DNA of 64,000 nt from Caecibacteroides pullorum (lineage in GTDB: Bacteria; Bacteroidota; Bacteroidia; Bacteroidales; Bacteroidaceae), in contig NZ_JAAZTS010000002.1 in assembly GCF_019239235.1 (NCBI RefSeq), forward strand, positions 1 to 64,000, given 5' to 3'. Of the stretch, positions 1 to 10,827 are shown in pieces. The first letter of the stretch is position 1, and every line of letters starts with the position of its first letter. Under the pieces are notes generated by a model. It was not told the origin of the DNA and made no database searches. It saw only the letters and a list, made by a program, of their open reading frames with translations. A program made the position numbers and the translations under genes.

Positions 1-186
1 ATACGATATCATTTGGTCGCAATGAAGAATGTTCCGTGTTGGCCGAATGCAAAGTATGACATCTGGATTGATGGGATTTTGTTTGATGAGATAATGGAGA
101 ACGGGCGGTATATAAAAATAGCTTTTGAAGCTTCTCATAGAGTCTGCATCGACGAATTGTATGTTAATCCTATCCTTGGGAAATAA
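1..186 (+). CDS. C-terminal end of an unidentified protein
   Basis: An open frame runs from base 1 and stops at TAA 184-186, giving the last 61 residues of a protein whose start lies outside the window. The visible part is mixed in character, with several aromatic residues (WPNAKYDIWIDG near the middle), and ends NPILGK. No signal, membrane segment or motif is recognisable in so short a piece. The next gene, dnaJ, converges on it, and a hairpin at 277-312 lies between the two stops. Identity unknown; that it is coding is supported only by the uninterrupted frame and by its position. Confidence 0.5.
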   Translation: MRYHLVAMKNVPCWPNAKYDIWIDGILFDEIMENGRYIKIAFEASHRVCIDELYVNPILGK

Positions 187-276
187 GGGGAGAACCTCAG
201 CTCCACCCTTCCAGTCCTGACCTTTGTGAACATAAAGTTGACTTTGGAAGAAGGAGTGGGGAGGGGGAGGAAACTG

Positions 277-312
277 TTCAGCCCATCTTTCCGTGGGGAG
301 AGATGGGCTGAA
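277..312. terminator. Hairpin between convergent gene ends
   Basis: A perfect 12-base inverted repeat (277-288 against 301-312, arm TTCAGCCCATCT) with a 12-base loop lies between the stop at 186 and the dnaJ stop at 336. The T-tract is weak on either side, so the structure is clear but its strength as an intrinsic terminator is uncertain. It would serve dnaJ on the minus strand and possibly the upstream plus-strand gene. Confidence 0.6.
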
Positions 313-335
313 TGTTTATGATATGCTAGCCAGGT

Positions 336-1505
336 TCAGTCGAACAGGCTCTTGAACTTTCGGAAGATTTTCTCCTTGATGGAAGCGTTGGGCTTGAAGT
401 TGTCCGAGGTTTCCATTTCTTCCAGCGCTTTCTTTTCGTCCTTGCTCAGGGTTTCGGGAACATAGACACTGACGTTGACAAGCAGGTCGCCGGTACCATA
501 GCCGTTGACGCTGGGAAGTCCCTTGTTGCGCAGGCGGAGAACCTTGCCGGGCTGGGTACCCGGTTCGATCTTTACTTTCACCTTGCCGTCGATGGTGGGG
601 ATTTCTACGGCTCCTCCCAAGGCGGCGGTAGGGAAGCTCAACAGGAGGTTGTAGATGAGGTCGTTCTCCTCGCGGATCAGTTCCTTGTCCGGCTCTTCTT
701 CGATGAGGACCAGCAGATCGCCCGGCACGCCGTTGTGCTTGCCTGCGTTTCCTTTGCCGTTCATGGAGAGTTGCATGCCTTCGGCTACACCGGCCGGTAT
801 CTTGACCGTTACTACTTCTTCGCCATAGACGATACCTTCGCCCGCACACTCTTTACATTTATTCTTGATGACTTTACCTTCGCCGCCGCAGGTAGGGCAG
901 GTGGTACGTGTCTGCATGGTGCCCAGAATGGTCTGCTGGTTGCGAATGACGGAGCCGGAACCTTTACAGGTAGGACAGGTTTCGCTTCCTCCATTGCCTT
1001 CGGCACCGGTGCCGTGGCAGTGGGTACAGGTGACGTACTTTTTCAGTTTGAATTTCTTTTCTACACCAGTAGATATTTCTTTCAGGTTGAGCTTCACCTT
1101 GACGCGGAGGTCGGAACCACGGAAACGACGCTGCTGGGCGCCACCTCCTCCGCCAAAACCACCGAAACCGCCAAAGCCTCCTCCGTGTCCGCCGAAGATG
1201 TCGCCGAACATGGAGAAGATATCGTCCATGGACATGCCACCACTGAATCCGCCGAAGGGGCCTCCGTTGCCTGCCGCACCGCTCATGCCTGCAAAGCCGA
1301 ACTGGTCGTAGCGGGCGCGTTTGTCGGGATTGCTCAACACGTCATAGGCTTCCGCTGCTTCCTTGAATTTCTCTTCCGCTTCCTTGTCGCCCGGGTTCTT
1401 GTCGGGGTGATATTGGATGGCTTTCTTGCGGTAGGCTTTCTTTATCTCGTCGGCCGATGCGTTCTTGTCTACTCCCAGTACCTCGTAGTAATCTCTTTTT
1501 TCCAT
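336..1505 (-). CDS. dnaJ: DnaJ (Hsp40) co-chaperone
   Basis: Type I Hsp40 that delivers unfolded clients to DnaK and stimulates its ATPase. All canonical parts are visible in 389 residues: a J-domain at about 1-70 with the HPD motif (YHPDKNPGD); a Gly/Phe-rich linker with runs of GGFGGFGG at about 75-125; a zinc region with four CxxCxGxG repeats ([32 protein letters not shown]); and the C-terminal substrate-binding domains. Length is normal for the family. The start follows the grpE stop by 16 bases on the same strand, so the two form a heat-shock operon read from the promoter near 2235. Confidence 0.98.
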   Translation of the reverse strand: MEKRDYYEVLGVDKNASADEIKKAYRKKAIQYHPDKNPGDKEAEEKFKEAAEAYDVLSNPDKRARYDQFGFAGMSGAAGNGGPFGGFSGGMSMDDIFSMFGDIFGGHGGGFGGFGGFGGGGGAQQRRFRGSDLRVKVKLNLKEISTGVEKKFKLKKYVTCTHCHGTGAEGNGGSETCPTCKGSGSVIRNQQTILGTMQTRTTCPTCGGEGKVIKNKCKECAGEGIVYGEEVVTVKIPAGVAEGMQLSMNGKGNAGKHNGVPGDLLVLIEEEPDKELIREENDLIYNLLLSFPTAALGGAVEIPTIDGKVKVKIEPGTQPGKVLRLRNKGLPSVNGYGTGDLLVNVSVYVPETLSKDEKKALEEMETSDNFKPNASIKEKIFRKFKSLFD

Positions 1506-1521
1506 AATTCAACTTGTCTCC

Positions 1522-2112
1522 TTATTCTCCGACTACCACTTTGGCATGACGGATTACCTTGTCGTTTAATGTATATCCAGTCTGGACACAGTCCAGGATT
1601 TTGCCTTTCAGTTCTTCTGCCGGAGCGGGGATGACGGCGATGGCTTCGTGGAAGTCGGTGTTGAGGGGCTGTTCCTTGGTCTCGATGACTTTCACTCCAT
1701 TCTGTCCGAGAACGGTCATGAACTTGTTGTAGATCAGTTCGACACCTTCTCTGACGGCGGCTACGTCTTCGGCTGTTTCCATGTTCTTCAGTGCGCGTTC
1801 GAAATCGTCCACGATGGGCAGGATGCTGCTGATGCTTTTTTCGCCTCCGTTCAGGATCAGTTCTGCTTTCTCCTTCATGGTGCGTTTGCGGTAATTGTCG
1901 AATTCGGCTGAAAGGCGCAGGTACTTGTCCTTCATATTGGCCAGCTCTTCCTGTGTCTTGGTCAGCTCGTCTACTTGCTCTGTTTTTTCAGTCCCGGCCT
2001 GTTCCTGTGTCTCGGCTGCCGTTTTTTCTGTTTCGCCCTGGTCTTGTTGTCCCGTATGGGCAGTGTGAGCTTTCAGCTCTTCTTCGTTCATGGTTTCTTT
2101 TTTCGGATCCAT
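1522..2112 (-). CDS. grpE: GrpE nucleotide exchange factor
   Basis: Nucleotide exchange factor for DnaK, acting in the cytoplasm with the DnaJ encoded just downstream. The 196-residue protein starts with a charged, low-complexity Glu/Thr/Gln-rich tail (about 1-55), followed by the long helical coiled coil (LANMKDKYLRLSAEFDNYRKR) and the beta domain with the family pattern HEAIAVIPA near the end. The beginning of the coiled coil (KYLRLSAEFDNYRKRT) is typical GrpE. It is the first gene of the grpE-dnaJ operon; dnaK is not in the window. No CIRCE-like repeat was noticed upstream. Confidence 0.97.
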   Translation of the reverse strand: MDPKKETMNEEELKAHTAHTGQQDQGETEKTAAETQEQAGTEKTEQVDELTKTQEELANMKDKYLRLSAEFDNYRKRTMKEKAELILNGGEKSISSILPIVDDFERALKNMETAEDVAAVREGVELIYNKFMTVLGQNGVKVIETKEQPLNTDFHEAIAVIPAPAEELKGKILDCVQTGYTLNDKVIRHAKVVVGE

Positions 2113-2230
2113 ATCTATTTTTCTTTTTTGTTATTACTGCGGATGGACGGTCGGACGTATCCGGCGCGTCTTGTTACTTTTCTTTCCAGCAAAAACTTTG
2201 CCAAAATGTCTACTTTTTCAGAAAACGCCG

Positions 2231-2238
2231 CAAAGTTA
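2231..2238 (-). promoter_or_regulatory. -7 box for grpE-dnaJ
   Basis: Read on the minus strand this is TAACTTTG, a match to the Bacteroidales TAnnTTTG -7 element, about 120 bases upstream of the grpE start. No clean TTTG -33 element is visible. It sits back-to-back with the plus-strand box at 2283 that serves the ABC-F gene. Confidence 0.55.
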
Positions 2239-2282
2239 CGATTTTTATGTCACATTGGCAGTGTGGAAAGAAGACAATTGTG

Positions 2283-2290
2283 TATCTTTG
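2283..2290 (+). promoter_or_regulatory. -7 box for the ABC-F gene
   Basis: TATCTTTG, a perfect Bacteroidales -7 element, 46 bases before the ATG at 2337. The -33 region is weak (TTGG at about 2255, slightly too far). Confidence 0.65.
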
Positions 2291-2333
2291 CACCTCCGTT
2301 TTTAAGGTATTAGTAATAACAAGATAAAGATAA

Positions 2334-3953
<1,620 letters not shown>

Positions 3954-3977
3954 TACTTGACAGACTGAGATAATAAA

Positions 3978-4050
3978 AGAGGGGCACGGACCGACAGACT
4001 TCTACGGAAAAATAATCCGTATGGTTTCTGTATGGTCCGTGCCTCTTTGT
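3978..4050 (+). terminator. Intrinsic terminator after the ABC-F gene
   Basis: Long hairpin: AGAGGGGCACGGACC at 3978-3992 pairs with GGTCCGTGCCTCT at 4034-4046, enclosing a smaller hairpin (TACGGA / TCCGTA, about 4003-4021). A T-containing run follows. It lies between the ABC-F stop and the convergent leucine-rich-repeat gene, so it may work in both directions. Confidence 0.8.
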
Positions 4051-4089
4051 ATAGGGGGCAGGGGAAGGATCCCTTGTTTTTTATTTCCT

Positions 4090-5145
4090 TTAATGTTTGG
4101 TCTGGTAGACTATTTTGTTTTCACTTTCCCCGAAAAGTTTGTCACCGAGGGTTGTAATTTTATTGCCGGTTGCCACTACGTGTCTCAGGTTGTCACATCC
4201 GATGAAGGCACCATATTCGATGGCCGTTACTCCGGCCGGTAATATCAGTGAACCGGACAGGCGGGTACAGCCGCTGAACGCACGTTGGCCGATGGTTTGC
4301 AAGCCTTTGGGCAGAGTAACGTCCAGCATGTATTTCTTTTGTGTAAACGTATACTCGGGGATAGCGGTCGAAGTGCAGTTTTCCATATTGACAGAAACCA
4401 GATTGGGCATATAGTCGCGGAGCAACTTGAAGTCAGCTTCGTCCATTTTGCCTTCGATAGTCAGGAAATTGACGTCACGTGGTTGAATGCCTTTGCGCAT
4501 GAGTTCGCTGGCCAGACTGCTCATGGGGCCAATCTCTACGGAAACGATTGTAGGTTCTCCTTCGATGAAAGAGAAATTTTCCCATCTTTCCTTGTTGCGA
4601 TAGGAATCCGTACTTCCCAGCGGAACAAATATGGCTGTGATGCTGTCGGCTAATGCTTCGGGCAACAAGTTGGGAGCCTTTTTCTTTCTGACCTGACAAA
4701 TCTTCAGGTTGGTGCACCCCTTGAAAGCGGCGTCTTCTATGTTCTTCGTCTTGTCCGACAGAATGACGCGCTCCAGCGTTTGTTTTCCCTGAAAACTTCC
4801 GTCACTCATTTTTTTGCAGAAGGCATAGGCCGGGATGCAGTTACCCGGGTAGACGTAGATGCGGTCAGGGTAGGTGCCGTTCTTTCCTGTGTACATGCTT
4901 ATGGTGGCATTCGATATGTCCAGCACTTTGAGGTTGGTGAATTCGTCGCGCAGATGGCGGAAGTCGATGGCGTTGAGTTTGCCCTGCAGGGTGAGGTGGG
5001 TGATCTGGTTGGCTTCATTTTCGGTCAGCAGTTCCACCAGTGTACCGGCTTTGGGTACATAGAAAGTTTTCTTTTTTTGGGCGTAAGCTCCTCCCCAGGT
5101 GATGCAGAGGCTAGCTGCAACAAGCAATATGTTTCTTAGTTTCAT
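4090..5145 (-). CDS. Secreted BspA-like leucine-rich-repeat protein
   Basis: A 351-residue exported protein with a signal peptide (MKLRNILLVAASLCITWGGAYAQ, cleavage after AYA). The rest consists of irregular leucine-rich repeats of the BspA / LRR_5 kind, recognisable by units such as IPEYTFTQKK, IGQRAFSGCTRLSGSL and IEYGAFIGCDNLRHVV. Such repeats commonly mediate binding to host or surface proteins in Bacteroidales. Two halves each start with a similar 'LTIEGKMDEADFKLLRD' / 'LTLQGKLNAIDFRHLRD' stretch, so the protein looks like an internal duplication. No C-terminal sorting domain is evident. It has its own promoter at 5173 and appears monocistronic. Confidence 0.85.
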   Translation of the reverse strand: MKLRNILLVAASLCITWGGAYAQKKKTFYVPKAGTLVELLTENEANQITHLTLQGKLNAIDFRHLRDEFTNLKVLDISNATISMYTGKNGTYPDRIYVYPGNCIPAYAFCKKMSDGSFQGKQTLERVILSDKTKNIEDAAFKGCTNLKICQVRKKKAPNLLPEALADSITAIFVPLGSTDSYRNKERWENFSFIEGEPTIVSVEIGPMSSLASELMRKGIQPRDVNFLTIEGKMDEADFKLLRDYMPNLVSVNMENCTSTAIPEYTFTQKKYMLDVTLPKGLQTIGQRAFSGCTRLSGSLILPAGVTAIEYGAFIGCDNLRHVVATGNKITTLGDKLFGESENKIVYQTKH

Positions 5146-5172
5146 CTTCTTTCAGTTTTAGGATTTTGCTTT

Positions 5173-5180
5173 CAAAGATA
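5173..5180 (-). promoter_or_regulatory. -7 box for the leucine-rich-repeat gene
   Basis: On the minus strand TATCTTTG, a perfect -7 element, 28 bases upstream of the ATG at 5145. Confidence 0.65.
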
Positions 5181-5263
5181 CGGAAGATTTAGCCTATGTC
5201 ATCTATCTGTTCTGTTAATTCTAAAAAAACTTATGTTAACGTGTTGTATGATGATGTGTAGAT

Positions 5264-7330
5264 TCAGTAGATGAACGTTTGTTTCCCATACGATATAGTA
5301 AAAGGTAATTCTTCCGTTCCTCTTATCATATTGCTAAGCCAATATAATTTTCCTTTCGGAACATCTTTAAATTCTACATATTCATAACGAGCATATTGGC
5401 ATCCAAATCGCTTCCAACCTTCATCTGTCCAATAATATAAAGTATACAAATCTTCTGCATGTATCCCGTTATCTGCATTCAATGGAGCAAAACGGACTAG
5501 GGTTGCCTTTTGTCTATTTTTCAAGCGCAAAGTAATAGTTTCACAAGAATGTGGAGCTGTTTGCATATCTCCATCGTATTCAGTCTTATGCCTCATTTTC
5601 TCCCAACCGGTTTCCTCCAAAAGTTTGACGTAACAGGAGTCTTTAAGGGACAATATACTATCATTAGGTGAAAGAATGTGTATGCGATTGGGAGGAAATA
5701 CGTTTTTATATCCGTATGATTTATCAGTAATCCATTCTAACATGGAAATGTTAGCATGGGGATAAGAAGCAGGAGCCTTAAAACGATAGTACCGATAATT
5801 TCCAATATTAGTTAAGGTCTTTTCCTGAAAGAAAGGTTCGGGTATTTCTTCAATTTCTCCTTGTATTACTGCATCACTGAAATCCTCTCGGTTGGCAGCC
5901 TGAAATTGACCGCCTACCAGTTGTTTGGCTATTTCGTTCATTTGAGGTTTGTAAGTGCATTTGCGAGTTAGGACCAGATTACTCCATTTCCCACTAGAGT
6001 CATTCTTTTCAGCTAAGTAATGAGGAACTCCAACTCCGTTTATTTCTTCTACATAAAAAGGTCTTCCAAAAGCCTTCATGCGATTATTTTCATAGTAAAT
6101 TGGAAAGTAAAACATGCCTGGAATAGCATATTCAAACAGAACAGCTTTCGATTTTACATTTATATTTCCCCATGTTACAGCCAATAGTCCGCCCGGCCCT
6201 TTGTGAAACACTGCTAGATATGCCAGTCTATTTGGAATCATTTCATGGAAAGGAAGCGATAATGTAACTGTTTTCCGATAATGAGGGGTCACATCAATAA
6301 TACAGGGGTCGGCAAGTTCTTGTGGAATATGCTCATTTTCTGATTTTAAGAAATAAGGCGATTTCTTTTGTGCGGCATACGTCATTCGATAGATATTATA
6401 GACTTCTTCAGCATTATAAGAATCTTTATAGGGCACATCACTTTCCGGGCTGAAGGCATATCCTGTATCTTTTGGACTTTTGTAAAGAGAGCAATGGTAA
6501 TGTCGTCCTCCAAAGTAACGGTAGCACATATTATATTCTACTGAAAGTGGTAAGCCACACGATCTTAGAATATTGCATGCATAGTTTGCAATATCCACAC
6601 AGTCGTGAAGACCGCGTGAATATAAACCGTATATGCCATAATCTTGCCTGTCTTCCTGTTTCCCGTTCAAATCTCTGAGTGTATTGATGGCTTGGTTGTA
6701 GTGATGAATCATTTTCTGCGGAGTGTCGCAAGAATCCGCATTCAGGAATTTGCCAAACAGTGAATCTAATTCTTTTCCGTTATTTAGAAATCCATATCCG
6801 CCTACCGAGCGATAGGGAAGGATATATTCCTTAAATTCATTAAAACTAAGCTGTCCGGCAAATTTAGAATGATGCCACACTTCAAAAGCATGATCAATAT
6901 GTGCAATCAGGAATTTGCTATCCAATTCCTGAATGTCAGGAAAACTGTCGACGCATATTTCTATTTTAGGAAGTATTTGGTTCTTCTGATGTTCTCTATA
7001 TGTTTTGATTTGAGAAAGTCTTTTTTCATTTGAGGATTCATTCGCTAAAAGGGACTGACAGATGCTATCTGTCTTCTGTCGCCACGCTTCGACTTCTCTA
7101 GGTACATAATTTAATTTGCCGTACGAATAATGATAATGCATGTTGTCAATAAGAAAACGTGCCGCCTCATACTTTTGCCGATCTGGATCGCTCCATCGGT
7201 AATGTAATAATACCGACCAAAGCTGGATGCGATTTCCAGCGGCATCTGGAGGAAGAGAGGGGAGGCTGATGTAAACTACTCCAAACGAAAACAACATCCA
7301 GAAGGTGAACAAGGCTACTCGTTTTCTCAT
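5264..7330 (-). CDS. Transglutaminase-like (cysteine protease fold) exported or membrane-anchored protein
   Basis: A 688-residue protein with an N-terminal hydrophobic segment (VALFTFWMLFSFGVVYISL) that is a signal peptide or anchor. The middle resembles the transglutaminase-like core: a Cys in the context GLHDCVDIANYACNILRSCGLP (about residue 243), then a His in GGRHYHCSLY (about 277) and an acidic position in FSPESD. This matches the Cys-His-Asp order of the fold, but neither activity nor substrate can be told. The C-terminal ~250 residues look like beta-rich modules. It is the last gene of a minus-strand run with two or three small lipoproteins and an O-antigen-ligase-like protein, 18 bases after the previous stop. 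Confidence 0.6.
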   Translation of the reverse strand: MRKRVALFTFWMLFSFGVVYISLPSLPPDAAGNRIQLWSVLLHYRWSDPDRQKYEAARFLIDNMHYHYSYGKLNYVPREVEAWRQKTDSICQSLLANESSNEKRLSQIKTYREHQKNQILPKIEICVDSFPDIQELDSKFLIAHIDHAFEVWHHSKFAGQLSFNEFKEYILPYRSVGGYGFLNNGKELDSLFGKFLNADSCDTPQKMIHHYNQAINTLRDLNGKQEDRQDYGIYGLYSRGLHDCVDIANYACNILRSCGLPLSVEYNMCYRYFGGRHYHCSLYKSPKDTGYAFSPESDVPYKDSYNAEEVYNIYRMTYAAQKKSPYFLKSENEHIPQELADPCIIDVTPHYRKTVTLSLPFHEMIPNRLAYLAVFHKGPGGLLAVTWGNINVKSKAVLFEYAIPGMFYFPIYYENNRMKAFGRPFYVEEINGVGVPHYLAEKNDSSGKWSNLVLTRKCTYKPQMNEIAKQLVGGQFQAANREDFSDAVIQGEIEEIPEPFFQEKTLTNIGNYRYYRFKAPASYPHANISMLEWITDKSYGYKNVFPPNRIHILSPNDSILSLKDSCYVKLLEETGWEKMRHKTEYDGDMQTAPHSCETITLRLKNRQKATLVRFAPLNADNGIHAEDLYTLYYWTDEGWKRFGCQYARYEYVEFKDVPKGKLYWLSNMIRGTEELPFTISYGKQTFIY

Positions 7331-7348
7331 AGCTTCTATTCTTTATCT

Positions 7349-7969
7349 TTACTTGGTATGTTTTTCTGCATCATACTCTTCTTTTGTCAGATTCCGGACA
7401 GTTGACTCTACTTTCGGCTCCTTTTTTGAGCCAGGTATGATAGCTGCGCCGCCAATATGATCGAAAAGAATAGTGTTATTCTGTGGTGAAATAATTGCTA
7501 CGGAATGCACAGAGCGTCCGTGAAATGACCATTCCACATTCACAAGTTCTAAGTTTTCATTTTCGCTTGCACGCTTTAGCCATTCTTTTATTTTTTCAAA
7601 AGGTTCCTCTGTTCCCGAAAGAGATAATTTTTCACGCATTACTTTCAAAGGTACGATATCATACGATCCTTTGTTGTCGTTCAAGTGATATACTACATCT
7701 GTATCATCGGCAAATAAAAGTTTTAGGAATTCTTCTCGCTGTTCTTGCGTCTCCACTTTTCCACGATAACTATACCCCACCAACTTTAATCCATCAATCC
7801 CGTTTCGAGTCATTAAATCACTTTGTTGCTTGGCATAATCTAATTGTTCTTGCCAAGTAGTTGGTTCCTTTTTGACTTCGGTTACGTCAGACTTGTCTTT
7901 TTTGACACTGTTGTTGCAAGCTCCAAAGAAGAGAATTACTGAAAAAATAATAAAGATTAAATTTTTCAT
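7349..7969 (-). CDS. Lipoprotein of unknown function (206 aa)
   Basis: Begins MKNLIFIIFSVILFFGACNNS, a lipoprotein signal peptide with lipobox FGAC (Cys at about residue 18), so it should be lipid-anchored in the envelope. The mature part is mostly hydrophilic and helical (LDYAKQQSDLMTRNGIDGLK) with a compact C-terminal part (VEWSFHGRSVHSVAIISPQ). No named domain is recognised. It lies between another small lipoprotein gene (28 bases upstream) and the transglutaminase-like gene (18 bases downstream) and is probably cotranscribed with both. Confidence 0.75.
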   Translation of the reverse strand: MKNLIFIIFSVILFFGACNNSVKKDKSDVTEVKKEPTTWQEQLDYAKQQSDLMTRNGIDGLKLVGYSYRGKVETQEQREEFLKLLFADDTDVVYHLNDNKGSYDIVPLKVMREKLSLSGTEEPFEKIKEWLKRASENENLELVNVEWSFHGRSVHSVAIISPQNNTILFDHIGGAAIIPGSKKEPKVESTVRNLTKEEYDAEKHTK

Positions 7970-7997
7970 AATTAGCTGATTTTAAATCATGTTCCTA

Positions 7998-8423
7998 TTA
8001 GTTTTGTTCTTTCCTTTGAGATTCCAAATGATTAGCCTTTGAATTAAGCCAAGACTCCATCATTTGTTTCCCCATTCCAGTAGAATCCGCATAAGCATTG
8101 ATAGCGGCTATATTGGCCAAACATTCTTGATAAAGACTTTCGTCCATGCCTTTTTGCTTAAATTCTTTCTCGGTGATAGTCAGTTGCAAATGATGTGCTA
8201 TGGTATCCACTTCAATATAGTGGAGGGCAATGTCCTCTATTTTGACTTTTAATTCTTTTTGTTCGGGAGATAATGAGTTGTCATCCACAAAAAATAAGCC
8301 TGCATGTAAAATATCTACTTGCGTTTTTTCGTCAAGTTTGCTACCTTTTTCAGAATTCGAATGCTTTGTACAAGCAATAAACCCCAATAAAATTACAGAG
8401 ATAAGTAGAATGATTTTTTTCAT
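7998..8423 (-). CDS. Small lipoprotein of unknown function (141 aa)
   Basis: N-terminus MKKIILLISVILLGFIACTKHS carries a lipobox (FIAC, Cys at about 18). The mature ~120 residues are charged and probably all-helical (LSPEQKELKVKIEDIALHY). No family recognised. It lies 11 bases downstream of the next lipoprotein gene on the same strand, which supports one transcriptional unit with the genes from 10.8 to 5.3 kb. Confidence 0.7.
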   Translation of the reverse strand: MKKIILLISVILLGFIACTKHSNSEKGSKLDEKTQVDILHAGLFFVDDNSLSPEQKELKVKIEDIALHYIEVDTIAHHLQLTITEKEFKQKGMDESLYQECLANIAAINAYADSTGMGKQMMESWLNSKANHLESQRKEQN

Positions 8424-8434
8424 GATTGTAAATA

Positions 8435-9112
8435 TTAATTATGATTATAGATAAAATATTGAACACTACCACCATCGCTGCATAGCGTAAATGTCCTTAC
8501 TTTCAATAAAGTAGGTGATATAGGAATCTGAAAAGAACAACTTCCAATCCACGGACCACTCGTTATAGTGTTAGTACTGCCATTACAATCAATTTGAATA
8601 GCGGTTAAAAAACATCGGCTGGAGCCTTTAAATACAATTTTTTTAGAACCTGCAGGTGCAGATATTCCAATTTCTGTTTGGATATTTCTAACTTCAAGTG
8701 ATCCGCTAGCTAATATGTCTGTATTACTTTCACTTCGTGTTTTAATGGGCCGCTTTGAATTATTTTTAACTTCTTGTGGGTTTTGTAAGATAACATGCTC
8801 TCCTTTAGTACGTAAATCGTTAATAAAATCATTGACTTCCTCAACTTCATGTAGCAAACGTGTAAATATTTCCCTTGATATTCCATAATTAGCAGCTTCT
8901 TCAAAATTCATTTTAAGAACATATAAATTTTTATCTAATACCAGGTGAGTCCTAGCTATTTGTTGTGCTTGTAACAAATCAATTTCTTCTGATTGGGGTA
9001 TATCGGACTCTTCAATTGATACTTGTTCTTGAAACATGTTCGTATCTAAATCAGAACATGCTAGTGGTAATAAAACGATGCAAATCGGTAATAATGTCTT
9101 GAAAGATTTCAT
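8435..9112 (-). CDS. Lipoprotein of unknown function (225 aa)
   Basis: I place the start at the ATG at 9112 (MKSFKTLLPICIVLLPLACSDL), because that gives a proper lipoprotein signal with lipobox PLAC; an upstream ATG ten codons earlier would spoil the signal. The first half of the mature part is acidic and helical; the last ~90 residues (from about ASGSLEVRNIQ) look beta-rich with a spaced set of Cys (RCFLTAIQIDC, GSCSFQ, FTLCSD), perhaps disulphide-bonded outside the cell. No known domain. It is the first lipoprotein after the O-antigen-ligase-like gene. Confidence 0.7.
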   Translation of the reverse strand: MKSFKTLLPICIVLLPLACSDLDTNMFQEQVSIEESDIPQSEEIDLLQAQQIARTHLVLDKNLYVLKMNFEEAANYGISREIFTRLLHEVEEVNDFINDLRTKGEHVILQNPQEVKNNSKRPIKTRSESNTDILASGSLEVRNIQTEIGISAPAGSKKIVFKGSSRCFLTAIQIDCNGSTNTITSGPWIGSCSFQIPISPTLLKVRTFTLCSDGGSVQYFIYNHN

Positions 9113-9279
9113 AATGTTATAGTTTAAAAGTTGGTTATTCAAGTTTCACTAATAGTTTATTCTTCTATCTCTGTAGCTGTTAAATTAAGTCGAGGCTAAT
9201 GAGATTACAGAATTCCTACCTAGACAGAATCCGTTGGTGGTGGTTCCATAATATATATTATCAAGGTTCAACAATCGGG

Positions 9280-10827
9280 TTAATTATCACTTTTATTCAC
9301 ATATTCTTTCATTGTTTTCTTTATCCATTCCACTTGAAAAGAAGGTATTTTCACCGGCTTGTCTACAATTTGTCGGGCCAAGGAGATTGCTTCATTTTGC
9401 CGTTCGTTTCGATTTAGTATTTGTACCAAACAATACAATGGGATAAATCGGTTGGGACACATCAGGGAAGCTTGGCGATAATGTAGCTCGGCTTGTGTGT
9501 CTTCGCCTCTCTGCTCATTCATTTCGGCCAGCAAAAGTTCCAGATCATAATCGGCCCATAGTTCCCTGCATTGGTTAGCAATTTTAATTCCAGAGTCATA
9601 TAAACCAATTTGATTTAACTCAAACGCGTAGTTGTAAAGAAAGTATTGGTCATGCTTCAGTCCGATATATGCATGTTGATAATGTTCAAGTGCACGGTCG
9701 GTTTGTTTGGCAGCGGAGGCTGTCACTGCTTCAGTCCAAGCCAATTCGGCTTTCACACGCCGTATTATCAGACTCCCAATCCAAAAGCTTAGAGGCAATA
9801 GGCATGCCACACCCACATTACGTAAAGTTGATGGAAACTTTATGGTATCTTTTAATAATAAAAAAGTTGCATACAACAATACTGTCCAAACAAACGGATA
9901 CATTAATGGATAGGAGAAGAAACCCAATACGCAAACGGATATCCAAACAAGCATGCCGCACTCTTTTTCAGAGGAATAGTTCTTTTTAGCTACACGAAAC
10001 AAACGTATCAGCCATGCAATGACAATCAATAACCCCACTATACCGAAAGAAATGCCTATCTGTAGGTATTCATTATATGGATATTGTACGGTATCAGCCA
10101 ATTGAACATAACTACTATCTGGATGGCGTTTAAAATAAGCAGCCTGATAATCCATATAATGTGCTTCGAATCCATTCATGCCCCAACCGAACAAGGGCTT
10201 GTCAAGCATCATTTCCAAAGAACAACGCCAGATAAGCATACGTCCGTCTGCTGAATCTTTTTTGACGAGATAAAGAGCTATAACAGAACAGAGGAAAATG
10301 CTGATAAGTCCTATTCGCTGAATGGTTCGTGTGGGACGAAGATTTCTACGTTTCCAAATGGCATAAACAAATAACAAACTTAGTATACCCGCACGCGAAG
10401 CCGATAGTAATACACTTGCAATGACAGCCCATGCGACTACTTGTCCAATTATGCGTCTATCTCTTCCTTTATTCAACATCCATAGACAGAACGGAAAGCC
10501 CACGCAAAGACTGGCGGCAAAACCTGCCGGATTGTCTAAAGAGCCTTTTAGCGGAATACCGTGTTGAATTAGAGCAGGTAATTGGCATATTCCCCAGCAA
10601 ATTTCTATTATAATTAAACCAACAATCGCGTAATGTATACATTTGTGAGGAAGAAGAGCGCATCGATCAAATGGAACCAGATGATGAGCACAGGAAACTA
10701 CCGACCATATCATTCCACCCACTGCAAACACTATCCATTTGGGGAGTACTTGTGTGTCTACGAAGTGTACTGAACAAAAGAATAAAGTTCCGCCCATCGT
10801 AATAATTATGATTAGCTTGCGTATCAT
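9280..10827 (-). CDS. O-antigen ligase / Wzy-like membrane protein with C-terminal TPR region
   Basis: A 515-residue polytopic membrane protein. About ten hydrophobic segments fill residues 1-370; between them lies the large periplasmic loop typical of the Wzy_C / O-antigen-ligase family (LIWRCSLEMMLDKPLFGWGMNGFEAHYMDYQ), including the characteristic 'PLFGWGMNGF' pattern. The last ~130 residues are soluble helices that read as tetratricopeptide repeats (ALEHYQHAYIGLKHDQYFL, AELHYRQASLMCPNRFI). Members join glycans to lipid or protein acceptors, but here it lies outside the capsule locus, next to lipoproteins and a transglutaminase-like protein, so its substrate is open. The gap to the next gene is 167 bases. 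Confidence 0.75.
   Translation of the reverse strand: MIRKLIIIITMGGTLFFCSVHFVDTQVLPKWIVFAVGGMIWSVVSCAHHLVPFDRCALLPHKCIHYAIVGLIIIEICWGICQLPALIQHGIPLKGSLDNPAGFAASLCVGFPFCLWMLNKGRDRRIIGQVVAWAVIASVLLSASRAGILSLLFVYAIWKRRNLRPTRTIQRIGLISIFLCSVIALYLVKKDSADGRMLIWRCSLEMMLDKPLFGWGMNGFEAHYMDYQAAYFKRHPDSSYVQLADTVQYPYNEYLQIGISFGIVGLLIVIAWLIRLFRVAKKNYSSEKECGMLVWISVCVLGFFSYPLMYPFVWTVLLYATFLLLKDTIKFPSTLRNVGVACLLPLSFWIGSLIIRRVKAELAWTEAVTASAAKQTDRALEHYQHAYIGLKHDQYFLYNYAFELNQIGLYDSGIKIANQCRELWADYDLELLLAEMNEQRGEDTQAELHYRQASLMCPNRFIPLYCLVQILNRNERQNEAISLARQIVDKPVKIPSFQVEWIKKTMKEYVNKSDN

Noticed and set aside
9199..9417. A 72-codon plus-strand frame between the ligase-like gene and the lipoproteins
   Set aside because: It mostly overlaps the 3' end of the ligase-like gene and has no supporting signal; the 167-base gap holds nothing else clear.
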